Of a DNA stretch of 48,817 nt, positions 34,474 through 42,873 are shown piece by piece. A program made the translations under genes and the position numbers. The notes below the pieces were generated by a model, which was not told where the DNA came from, searched no databases, and saw only the letters and a program-made list of their open reading frames with translations. The DNA comes from Verrucomicrobiaceae bacterium (GTDB lineage: Bacteria > Verrucomicrobiota > Verrucomicrobiia > Verrucomicrobiales > V1-33), in assembly GCA_027483175.1 (NCBI GenBank), contig JAIXVE010000349.1:1-48817 (forward strand), written 5' to 3'. Position 1 is the stretch's first letter. Every line of letters starts with the position of its first letter.

Positions 34474-35886
34474 TTATCTTCCTCCCCCAGCCGGAAACCG
34501 CAGCGTCATCACCGTCCCCTCCCCCAACCGGCTCTCCACCCCCGCACTCCCCCCATGCAGCCGCATCACCATCGCCACAATCGCCAGCCCCAGCCCCGCC
34601 CCACCCCGCACCCCCGCCACTCTCGCCCCGTCCACCCGGTAAAACCGGTCAAACACCCTCCCCAGATGCTCCGCCGCAATCCCGCACCCGCTGTCCGCCA
34701 CCTCAATCACCACCACCCCATCCTCCCCCGCACCCACCGTCACCACCACCTTCCCACCACGCGCCGTGTGCTCGACCGCATTGCTCACCAGATTCCCCAC
34801 CGCCTGCTTCACTAGCTCCCCATCCACCCACACCTCCCCGGAACCCCGACAGCTCAATCCCACCCCGGCCGCTTCCGCCGCCGCCCCGTGAAACTCCACC
34901 ACTTCCCCGCACAACTCCCCCGCATCACACCGCTCCACCTCCAGCCCCGCTCCCCCATCCTCCGCTCGCGCCAGAAACAACAGGCTCTCCACCATCCGAT
35001 GCAGCCGCTGATACTGCTCCTGACTCCTCTCCGCATGCCGCCGATACTCCTCACCGCTCCGCTCCCGGCTCAGCAGCAGCCCGGTCCCTAGCATCAGATT
35101 GTTCAACGGCGTCCGCAACTCATGCGCCGCATCCGCCGTGAACCTCGCCAGCTTCGCATACGATTCATCCAGTCTCCGCAGCATCCGGTCCGATTCCTCC
35201 GCCAGCGACCGCAATTCCTCAGGCCACTCCCGTTCCCCCGGCAACCCCGCACCCCCATGCCGCTCCACCAGCCGCACCGCCTCCGTGATCTCCGCCACCG
35301 GCCGCAATCCCCGCCGCGCCACCACCATCCCTAACACCCCACACACCACCGTCCCCAGTCCCGCCATCAACCCCAGCACTCTCCGCGATTCACCCAGCCA
35401 CACCTCCACCCCACCCGCATCCATCGCCGCCTGATACTCCCACTCCCCCTCACCAGTCCTCACCCGCGCCGATCCTAGCAACACCGGCCGCCCCTCCGCC
35501 GTCCGCCACTCGCTCAACCGCGTCCACACTTCCCCCTCCCCCACCGGCTCAGGAAATCCCTCCGCTCCAGGCACCATCATCGCCATCCCCGGCGTCGCCG
35601 CCACCTCCTGCCCATTCATTCCCAGCAACCGCCCGAACACCCGCTCCTCATGCCCGCCCGCCGCCGCCATCCGCAACCGCCTCGCCACCGCCTCCATCCC
35701 CACGCCTCCCCCTAACTCCTCCCTCACCCGCGTCAGTTCCCCGGACAGCATCGCCGCATCCTCCGCCAGCAGCTGCCGGTGCAGCGCCCCATGCAGAAAC
35801 AACGCCGTCCCGCTCAGGGTCACCAGCGCCACCAGCGCAAAGCCCCCCGCCAGCCTCACCCGCAACGACCACCGCCCCTCACTCAT
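34474..35886 (-). CDS. Sensor histidine kinase of the efflux operon (CusS-like)
   Basis: A 470 aa two-component kinase from the ATG at 35886, which overlaps the regulator gene by 8 bases and has GGAGG nine bases upstream. TM1 (LAGGFALVALVTLSGTALFL) and TM2 (VLGLMAGLGTVVCGVLGMVV) flank a periplasmic sensor domain of about 140 residues. HAMP follows (RRGLRPVAEITEAV). The dimerisation box has the phospho-accepting histidine in DAAHELRTPLNN. The ATPase domain is intact: LVSNAVEHT (N), DSGCGIAAEH (G1), GGAGLGLAIV (G2). Context suggests sensing of a metal ion or envelope stress that induces the pump. Confidence 0.93.
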   Translation of the reverse strand: MSEGRWSLRVRLAGGFALVALVTLSGTALFLHGALHRQLLAEDAAMLSGELTRVREELGGGVGMEAVARRLRMAAAGGHEERVFGRLLGMNGQEVAATPGMAMMVPGAEGFPEPVGEGEVWTRLSEWRTAEGRPVLLGSARVRTGEGEWEYQAAMDAGGVEVWLGESRRVLGLMAGLGTVVCGVLGMVVARRGLRPVAEITEAVRLVERHGGAGLPGEREWPEELRSLAEESDRMLRRLDESYAKLARFTADAAHELRTPLNNLMLGTGLLLSRERSGEEYRRHAERSQEQYQRLHRMVESLLFLARAEDGGAGLEVERCDAGELCGEVVEFHGAAAEAAGVGLSCRGSGEVWVDGELVKQAVGNLVSNAVEHTARGGKVVVTVGAGEDGVVVIEVADSGCGIAAEHLGRVFDRFYRVDGARVAGVRGGAGLGLAIVAMVMRLHGGSAGVESRLGEGTVMTLRFPAGGGR

Positions 35887-36568
35887 GCCCGCGCTCCTCC
35901 AGCACATACCCGGCACCCCGCACCGTGTGAATCAATCGCACCTCCCGCCCCTCATCCACCTTCCTCCTCAACCGTCCCACCGCCATGTCCACCGCATTGC
36001 TGTCCCCAAACGCCATGTTCCAAACCTCCCGCGCCAGCATCCCCCGACTCAAGGTCTCCCCGCGATGCCGCACCATGAACGCCAGCAACTGATACTCCCG
36101 CACCGTCAGATCCAGCAACACCCCGCCCCGCCGCGCCTTCATCAGCACCCCGTCCAACTCAAGATCCCCCACCTGCTCCCCTCCCACACCCACCGCTCGC
36201 CCGCGCCGCTGAAACGCCCGCACCCGCGCCAGAAACTCCACCCACGCAAACGGCTTCACTAGGTAGTCGTCCGCCCCAAGCTCCAATCCCCTCACCCGGT
36301 CATGCACCGAATCCCGCGCCGTCAGAAACAACGCCGGCGTCCCGCACCCTCCCGCCCTCAATCGCTCCAGCAACCCCCACCCGTCCACCACCGGCAGCAT
36401 CACATCCAGCACCAGCAGATCATACTTCCCATCCCGCGCCCGCTCCCACCCAGCCATCCCGTCCGCCGCCCCCTCCGCCGCAAAACCATTCTCCCGCAGC
36501 CCCTCCACAAGGAACTCCCGGGCCGGTCCTTCATCCTCCACCACCAGTATGCGCATCGCTGCCGCCAT
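35879..36568 (-). CDS. OmpR-family response regulator (CusR/IrlR-like)
   Basis: A 229 aa DNA-binding regulator. I place the start at MAAAMRIL (36568); MRIL at 36556 is an alternative, and the track extension to 36772 overlaps the divergent gene. The receiver domain (about 5-118) has the acidic pair VEDE, the phospho-acceptor in LLVLDVMLP, a threonine in FLTARD and the lysine in YLVKPFAW. The winged-helix domain (about 135-225) has LTVREYQLLAFMVRHRGETLSRGML and VRLIHTVRGAGYVLE. As first gene of the pump operon it probably autoregulates the operon from the 90-base region shared with the divergent cytochrome gene. Confidence 0.93.
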   Translation of the reverse strand: MAAAMRILVVEDEGPAREFLVEGLRENGFAAEGAADGMAGWERARDGKYDLLVLDVMLPVVDGWGLLERLRAGGCGTPALFLTARDSVHDRVRGLELGADDYLVKPFAWVEFLARVRAFQRRGRAVGVGGEQVGDLELDGVLMKARRGGVLLDLTVREYQLLAFMVRHRGETLSRGMLAREVWNMAFGDSNAVDMAVGRLRRKVDEGREVRLIHTVRGAGYVLEERGHE

Positions 36569-36658
36569 CCCCGCACCCAACCCTCTTCTCCCACACCAGC
36601 AACCGCCCATCTTCCCCCCTCCCTGTAAGATCACGCCCCCATCCGTGTAATTCGGGAA

Positions 36659-39247
36659 ATGCGATTCCCCCTGCTCGCCCTCTTCGCCTCGCTCCTCCCC
36701 ACTCTCCACGCCGCCCCCGTCTTCGAATCCGAGATCCGCCCGCTCCTCAAAACCCACTGCTTCCACTGTCACGGCGAAGGCGGCAGAAAAGAAGCCGGCC
36801 TCGACCTCCGCCTCCGCCGCTTCATCGTCCAGGGCTCCCCCAAAAACGGCCCCTCCATCTCCCTAGGCAACCCCCACGCCAGCCGTCTCCTCGACGTCGT
36901 CACATCCGGCGACATGCCCAAAGACGCCAAACCCCTCAACCCCCGCGAAATCGCTCTCCTCGAATCATGGATCGCCGCCGGAGCCCCCACCCTCCGCGAC
37001 GAACCAACCTCCATCCCCGACGTCTACATCACCGACGAAGAACGCCACTTCTGGAGCTTCCAACCCATCGCCTCACCTCCCATCCCACCCGGCGAACTCA
37101 ATCCCATCGACGCCTTCATCGCCCCGAAACTCCACGCCGCTAACCTCGACTTCCTCCCACCCGCCGACCCTCGCACCCTTATCCGCAGGGCCTCCTTCGA
37201 CCTCCTCGGCCTCCCTCCCTCCCCGGAACAAACCGAAGCCTTCCTAACCGCCTGTTCCCCGCCCACCCCGGAAAACCTCAACCGCGCCCTGGCCTCCCTC
37301 GTCGACCAACTCCTCGCCTCCCCGCACTACGCAGAACGCTGGGGCCGCCACTGGCTCGACGCCGCCGGCTACGCCGACTCCAACGGCCACGACGACGACA
37401 CCACCAGACCACACGCATGGCACTACCGCGACTACGTCGTCCGCGCCCACAGCGCAGACATGCCGTGGAACCGCTTCCTCACAGAACAACTCGCCGGCGA
37501 TGAACTCGCTCGCGTCACCCACGACTCCGCCACCGCCGCCATCAGCAACCAAGGCAACACCGACCTCCTCGCCGCCACCGGATTCCTCCGCATGGCCCCG
37601 GACCCCACCGACGCCGCCGTCGCCGACCCCGACCTCGCCCGCAATCAGGTCCTCGCCGACACCATCAAAACCGTCTCCTCCTCACTCATGGGCCTGACCG
37701 TCGCCTGCGCCCAGTGCCACGACCACCGCTACGACCCCATCTCCCACGCCGATTACCACCGTCTCCGCGCCGTCTTCGAACCGCTCTATAACTGGAAACA
37801 ATGGCGCCAGCCAGCCCAGCGGCTCTACTCCCTCTACTCCCCCGAAGAACGCGCCAAAGCCAACGCCATCGAATCCGAAGCCGCCGCTCTCGACGCCGCC
37901 CGCTCGACCTTCGCCCTCAACCGTCTCGACGAAATCTTCGCCGAACGTCTCGCCAAGGTCCCCGAACCCGACCGCGAAGCCGTCCGCACCGCCCGCAACA
38001 CCGAGGACGCCAAACGCTCCCCAGCCCAAATCGCTCTCCTCAAGCAGTACGTCGAAGCCAATGTCGCCCGCAACGAAGGTCTCCTCCTCCTCTTCGACCC
38101 TCCCGCCGAAGCCAAACGCAAGGAAATGGAGGCCAAAGCCGCCGCCCTCCGCGCCACCAAACCCACGGAACACTTCCTCATGGCCGCCACCGAATCCGGC
38201 CCGGCTCCCCCCACGTTCCGCTTCCACCGCGGCGATCACCTCCAGCCACGCGAGGAAATCTCCCCAGCCGTCTTCGAGGTCCTCTCCCAACCCATCCGCC
38301 CGCTCCTCTCCTCACCAAACCCGGACCTCCCCTCCTCCGGCCGCCGTCTCGCCTTCGCCCACTGGCTCACCAGCCCCGCAAACCCCCTAACACCACGCGT
38401 CCTCGTCAACCGCTTCTGGCTCCACCACTTCGGCCGCGGTCTCGTCCCCACCCCCGGCGACTTCGGCACCCTCGGCTCACCCCCCACCCACCCGGATCTC
38501 CTCGACTGGCTCGCCTCCGACTTCACCTCCCACAACTGGCAGCTCAAACGTCTCCACAAACTCATCCTGACAAGTCGCACATGGCAGCAATCCCACGACC
38601 CCCATCCCTCCCAGGATCGTGAAAATCTCTACTGCGGCTGGAAACTCCAGCGCCTCGACGCCGAATCCCTCCGCGACTCCATGCTCGCCGTCTCCGGCCG
38701 CCTCAACCCTATCATCGGCGGCGAACCCGTCCCCGTCGCCCGCGATGTCTCCTCCGGCCGCATCATCCCAGGCCGCGAAATCATCAACCCAGGCAACGGC
38801 ATGATCGACAAAATCGACTCGGTCGCCACCAGCGCCGACCGCCGCAGTCTCTACATCCAGGCCCGTCGCTCCAGACCCCTCACCGTCCTCGATACCTTCG
38901 ACCTCCCCGTCATGAACCCTAACTGCACCTCCCGCACGCTCTCCACCGTCGCCCCGCAGTCCCTCCTCCTCATGAACGACTCCTTCACCGTCGACATCGC
39001 CCGCAGTCTCGCCGCCCGTCTCCAGAAAGACGCCCCCGAAAACGACGCCGCCAGAATCTCCCGCGCATGGGCCCTCCTCTTCAATGCCCCGCCCTCCCAG
39101 CTCGACTCCGCCCGCTCCCTCGTCTTCCTCCACCGTCTCCGCTCCGCCGCTAAACCCGACACGCCCTCCGCCCAGGCCGACGCCGACGCCCTCACCGCAT
39201 GGGCCCAGCTCCTCCTCGCCACCAACCGCTTCCTCTACATCGACTGA
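36659..39247 (+). CDS. PSCyt1-DUF1549-DUF1553 protein (planctomycete-type cytochrome)
   Basis: An 862 aa exported protein (signal MRFPLLALFASLLPTLHA). The N-terminal PSCyt1 domain contains the haem c motif CFHCH (34-38), followed by GSPKNGPSISLG and the conserved GDMPKDAKPLNPREIALLESWI. DUF1549/PSCyt2 (about 160-370) includes RRASFDLLGLPPSPE, YAERWGRHWLDAAGYADSNG and a second CAQCHDHRYDPI. DUF1553/PSD1 (about 560-840) includes RRLAFAHWLTSPANPLTPRV, NRFWLHHFGRGLV, and APQSLLLMND. These proteins are abundant in Planctomycetes and Verrucomicrobia, where a role in polysaccharide breakdown has been suggested but not generally shown. The usual DUF1501 partner gene is absent here. Confidence 0.93.
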   Translation: MRFPLLALFASLLPTLHAAPVFESEIRPLLKTHCFHCHGEGGRKEAGLDLRLRRFIVQGSPKNGPSISLGNPHASRLLDVVTSGDMPKDAKPLNPREIALLESWIAAGAPTLRDEPTSIPDVYITDEERHFWSFQPIASPPIPPGELNPIDAFIAPKLHAANLDFLPPADPRTLIRRASFDLLGLPPSPEQTEAFLTACSPPTPENLNRALASLVDQLLASPHYAERWGRHWLDAAGYADSNGHDDDTTRPHAWHYRDYVVRAHSADMPWNRFLTEQLAGDELARVTHDSATAAISNQGNTDLLAATGFLRMAPDPTDAAVADPDLARNQVLADTIKTVSSSLMGLTVACAQCHDHRYDPISHADYHRLRAVFEPLYNWKQWRQPAQRLYSLYSPEERAKANAIESEAAALDAARSTFALNRLDEIFAERLAKVPEPDREAVRTARNTEDAKRSPAQIALLKQYVEANVARNEGLLLLFDPPAEAKRKEMEAKAAALRATKPTEHFLMAATESGPAPPTFRFHRGDHLQPREEISPAVFEVLSQPIRPLLSSPNPDLPSSGRRLAFAHWLTSPANPLTPRVLVNRFWLHHFGRGLVPTPGDFGTLGSPPTHPDLLDWLASDFTSHNWQLKRLHKLILTSRTWQQSHDPHPSQDRENLYCGWKLQRLDAESLRDSMLAVSGRLNPIIGGEPVPVARDVSSGRIIPGREIINPGNGMIDKIDSVATSADRRSLYIQARRSRPLTVLDTFDLPVMNPNCTSRTLSTVAPQSLLLMNDSFTVDIARSLAARLQKDAPENDAARISRAWALLFNAPPSQLDSARSLVFLHRLRSAAKPDTPSAQADADALTAWAQLLLATNRFLYID

Positions 39248-39300
39248 TCCCCAAACCCTTTCCGGGTTGCATCTCCCTCCCCGCCGCCAGACCAAACCCC

Positions 39301-40410
39301 ATGCCCAACCGTCGCTCCTGTCTCGCCGCGATCGCCGGTGCCCTCGCCCCCGCCTGCGGCCGCAAGAACGCCCCGACTCCCGCCAAACCCCCCAAACCTC
39401 CCGCCCAAGGCATCCCCCTCCCAACCATCGAACCAGCCGCCGCCCGCTGCCTCCCCGATAAACTCGCCGCCTTCTCCTCCGCACTCGGCGGCAATGGCGT
39501 CGTCCTGCGCCACGGGGCCATCGTCCACCAGTGGGGCAATCCCCGCACCCCCCTCGACGTCGCCTCCGCCGGCAAACCAGTCCTCGCTCACCTCGTCCTC
39601 CTCGCCGTCCAATCCGGTCGCCTCCCCAGCCTCGACGACCCCGTCCTCCGCTGGCTCCCAGCCCTCGGCACCCTCAACCCTTCCCTCAATCACAAGGATG
39701 CCGCCATCACATGGCGTCACCTCATCACCCAGACGTCCTGCTACGGGGTCTCCGAACCCCCAGGCACCGCCTTCGACTACTGCGACTTCCAGATCTCCCT
39801 CCTCTGGAAACTCCTCTTCGAAAAACTCTACGCCGTCTCCCCGGAAGACGCCGGCCCCAAGATCCTCCGCCCGCTCCTCTTCGACCAGCTCGACGCCACC
39901 GACTCCCCCACCCTCCGCATCCGCGAAGCCCCCCACCCCTCCGGCCGTCTCGTCGTCTCCGCACGCGACATGGCCCGCTTCGGCCTCCTCTACCTCCACG
40001 GCGGCTCATGGAACGGTCAGCAACTCCTCCCGCAATCCATCGTCCACTCCGCCCTCAACTCCCCACTCCCCTTCTCACTCCCTCGCACCAAAGGCATCGA
40101 CGCCGACATGCTCCCTGACATCCGCTCCTGCGGCGGCGGCAAAAACCAGGAAGACCACCTCGGCTGCTACTCCTCCCTCTGGTGGCTCAACCGCCCCGAC
40201 CCCTCCGGCAAACTCCTCTGGCCTTCCCTCCCCAAAGACGCCTTCGCCGCCGTCGGCAACGGCGGGGTCCGCACCATGATCGTCATCCCCTCCCTCAGCA
40301 TCGTCGCCTCATGGAACAAATCCTCTCTCCAACCCCTCCCCATCTCCGCCGGCGGCCGTGAACAAATGGACGCCGCCCTGACTCCTCTCATCGCCGCCAT
40401 CCAACCCTGA
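39301..40410 (+). CDS. Serine beta-lactamase-fold (class C/AmpC-like) protein
   Basis: A 369 aa protein from the ATG at 39301. The N-terminus (NRRSCLAAIAGALAPAC) looks like a Tat-type or lipoprotein-like leader. The catalytic SxxK is SAGK (89-92), in DVASAGKPVLAHLVL. The second motif reads YCD at 160-162 where these proteins normally have YxN, and the third is probably GNGG near the C-terminus. Length and spacing match the penicillin-binding-protein/esterase branch (Pfam Beta-lactamase) more than resistance enzymes. It sits between the PSCyt1 gene and a membrane protein and is probably in their operon; the next start is one base after its stop. The substrate is unknown. Confidence 0.85.
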   Translation: MPNRRSCLAAIAGALAPACGRKNAPTPAKPPKPPAQGIPLPTIEPAAARCLPDKLAAFSSALGGNGVVLRHGAIVHQWGNPRTPLDVASAGKPVLAHLVLLAVQSGRLPSLDDPVLRWLPALGTLNPSLNHKDAAITWRHLITQTSCYGVSEPPGTAFDYCDFQISLLWKLLFEKLYAVSPEDAGPKILRPLLFDQLDATDSPTLRIREAPHPSGRLVVSARDMARFGLLYLHGGSWNGQQLLPQSIVHSALNSPLPFSLPRTKGIDADMLPDIRSCGGGKNQEDHLGCYSSLWWLNRPDPSGKLLWPSLPKDAFAAVGNGGVRTMIVIPSLSIVASWNKSSLQPLPISAGGREQMDAALTPLIAAIQP

Positions 40411-40411
40411 C

Positions 40412-42772
40412 ATGGCCTCCGGTCCCTCCGCCACCACCCGCTCCCGCGCGCTCCAATCCGCCGCCGTCTTCCTCCTCTTCTGCGGCATCGCCCTCCTCCG
40501 CGCCCTCCCCGCCTTCGACCGCGGCACCTACGCCACCGAAGGCGGTGAATGGCTCTCGCGTCTCTGGGACCTCGGCTTCTTCAACATGGTCTTCGGCGCC
40601 CGCGGCGACTACGGGGTCCTCGCTAACATGGTCGTCATCCAGTCCGCCCATTCCCTCACTTCCCTCCTCGGCGGCCACCCGCTCTCCCCCTCCGGCCCTG
40701 CCATCCAGCACACCGTCGCCGCCCTCTACGCCGCCGCCATCTTCACCGGCATCTTCCTCTGCCTCCGCAACCACCACCGCCCCGCACGCGCCCTCGCCGT
40801 CACGCTCCTCATGCTCCTCGTCCCTGACCTCGACGGAGAAAACAGAATCTTCGGCGAAGCCAATAACGTCGGCTTCTTCAGCGGTCTCGCCACAGCCTTC
40901 CTCATCTACCACCTCTGGCTCCAGTCTTCCCTCTCCCGCAGACACCTCCTCATCGCCGGATCCCTCCTCGTCTTCCACCTCCTCACCTCCCCACTAGCAG
41001 GCATCGTCGCCGCCGCAGGCTGCGCCATCCTAACGCTCCGCGCCCTCCTCTCATGGCGCGCCTCCCGAGGCCCCTTCCCCCTCCGCATCCTCGGAGCCCT
41101 CGCCATCATCGCCCTCGCCGCATGGTCCATCCTCCACGCCTCCCCGGGCGTCCCCGATGAAGGCGCTTCCGAATCCTCACAAATCTCCGCCGCCTCCCCG
41201 GAACAACTCCGCCTCCACTTCACCGAACTCGTCTTCTGCCGCCAGCTCTTCTACCCGCTCACCATGAGCTTCTACAGGCTCTGCTCCGACCGCTCCATGC
41301 TCGCCGCCGCAGCCGCCTTCCTCATCCTGACAGCCGCATGGGCCTTCACCGAACGCAGACGCGGCACCCCATGGCGCTCCATCGCCGCCCCGCTCCTCCT
41401 CATCGCCATCGCCTTCAGCATGGCCGCCACCACCGTCGTCTCCAGAGGCTGGCTCTCCCGCATGGAAGCCCCCTACTCGAAAATCTGGCCCATCCGCTAC
41501 TTCCTCATCCAGGCCATGCTCGCCACCGGCACCGCCGCCCTCCTCCTCCTCCGCTCCTCCGACCTCTTCCCCAAAGCCAAATCCTTCATCCACGCCGCTC
41601 TCCTCCTCCTCGCCGCTAACTTCGCCCGCGAACAATCCGCCGCCATCTCCACAGCCATCAACCACGGCAACCCAGACGTCGCCGCCCGCCGCTGGGCCGC
41701 CCAACTCGACCGCTCCGCCGCACTCCACTCCTTCGCCAATCACAACCGCTTCCCCGGCGGCCCCAAAGCCGCCCTCCGCACGGAAATGTACATCGATTAC
41801 CATTTCCTCCGCGTCCCCGCTCGTCTCCTCGATTCCTACCTCCAACGCCCCGGCACAGGCACCACCGGTTCCTGCCCCGCTACCCTCACGCCCCCCGACT
41901 CCATCCTCACCGATCCCGCACGCCGCCCGCTCACCCTCTCACCCCGCCACCTCCGCGTCATCCCCAGACCCTCCGGCACGCTCGTCACCTTCGACCTCCT
42001 CATGGAGGACTCCACCCACTTCAGCGACTCCCGACGCAAACTCTGGTTCTCCTCCCTCCCCGGCCTCTCCAAATGCGCCGCATGGGCCGCTTCCGAAGAG
42101 GTCCCCTTCGACCTCACCCTCGACGGCCGCCGCCGCCGCCAACTCGAACGCTGGCTCTTCAAAGCCGCCCTCTGGTTCGACCAACCGCTCTCCCCCGAAT
42201 CCGCCGCCGCCGCCCTCTCCGGCCTCAAAGCCGGCCTCGGCCCCTCCCCAAACCTCTGCCTCGCCGCCGCAGACCTCTCCGCCGCCACCGCCAACCCTTC
42301 CTTCTCCGCCTTCCCAGACGAACGCGAAACCTTCTTCCTCGATTCCCCCCAACTCCCCGCCTTCTCATGGCTCTGGGACCCAGCCTCCCTCAAATCCACC
42401 AACCTCTCCATCTCCAAAGACGGTCTCCGCCCCTCCGACAACTCCACCGGCTCCCCCTCCGTCTCCCTCACCCTCCCCTCACCTTCCCTCGACGCCGCCT
42501 CCATCTCCGGCCTCCGCATCGAGGTCTCCAGACGCCGCTACAAACCCTCTCGCATCACCGCCATCCTCCACGGCAACTCCGGCCCGCTCCGCTCCATCCC
42601 CATCATCAATCCGGAAGGCGACGCCGTCTTCGAAACCGCCTTCCTGCCACCTCCCGCCTCCTCCGGTCCCATCCATCACATCGAATTCATCCTCGAAAAC
42701 CCAGACCCCTCCCACCCGCTCCGCATCGACTCCCTAACCCTCTACTCCCCCGCCCCTCCGGACCACCCCTGA
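40412..42772 (+). CDS. Large polytopic membrane protein of unknown function
   Basis: A 786 aa protein I cannot place in a family. The first ~400 residues contain about nine hydrophobic helices, for example AAVFLLFCGIALLRALPAF, HTVAALYAAAIFTGIFLCL, LLIAGSLLVFHLLTSPLAGIV and IRYFLIQAMLATGTAALLLL. A loop after the first helix carries DRGTYATEGGEWLSR and could be a catalytic exoloop as in GT-C glycosyltransferases, but no DD/DE signature is certain. The C-terminal ~380 residues are soluble, with a jelly-roll-like strand pattern near the end (DAVFETAFLPP, IHHIEFILEN). Start is one base after the beta-lactamase-fold gene, so they are tightly coupled. Confidence 0.75.
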   Translation: MASGPSATTRSRALQSAAVFLLFCGIALLRALPAFDRGTYATEGGEWLSRLWDLGFFNMVFGARGDYGVLANMVVIQSAHSLTSLLGGHPLSPSGPAIQHTVAALYAAAIFTGIFLCLRNHHRPARALAVTLLMLLVPDLDGENRIFGEANNVGFFSGLATAFLIYHLWLQSSLSRRHLLIAGSLLVFHLLTSPLAGIVAAAGCAILTLRALLSWRASRGPFPLRILGALAIIALAAWSILHASPGVPDEGASESSQISAASPEQLRLHFTELVFCRQLFYPLTMSFYRLCSDRSMLAAAAAFLILTAAWAFTERRRGTPWRSIAAPLLLIAIAFSMAATTVVSRGWLSRMEAPYSKIWPIRYFLIQAMLATGTAALLLLRSSDLFPKAKSFIHAALLLLAANFAREQSAAISTAINHGNPDVAARRWAAQLDRSAALHSFANHNRFPGGPKAALRTEMYIDYHFLRVPARLLDSYLQRPGTGTTGSCPATLTPPDSILTDPARRPLTLSPRHLRVIPRPSGTLVTFDLLMEDSTHFSDSRRKLWFSSLPGLSKCAAWAASEEVPFDLTLDGRRRRQLERWLFKAALWFDQPLSPESAAAALSGLKAGLGPSPNLCLAAADLSAATANPSFSAFPDERETFFLDSPQLPAFSWLWDPASLKSTNLSISKDGLRPSDNSTGSPSVSLTLPSPSLDAASISGLRIEVSRRRYKPSRITAILHGNSGPLRSIPIINPEGDAVFETAFLPPPASSGPIHHIEFILENPDPSHPLRIDSLTLYSPAPPDHP

Positions 42773-42873
42773 CACCCGCACCCGCGGTCCGCACATTTCC
42801 AAAAATTTTCTCCCGCATCCCTCCCGGGCAGTGTAGCGTCTCAGCGGTCCTCAACCGCTTCCACTCCACGCTT

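Noticed and set aside
16180-42740. Apparently frequent, strongly oriented CCTAAC on the + strand, as a possible polarised chromosome motif
   Set aside because: With C so abundant on this strand, a rough expectation for CCTAAC is about the number I noticed, and its orientation follows from the skew.
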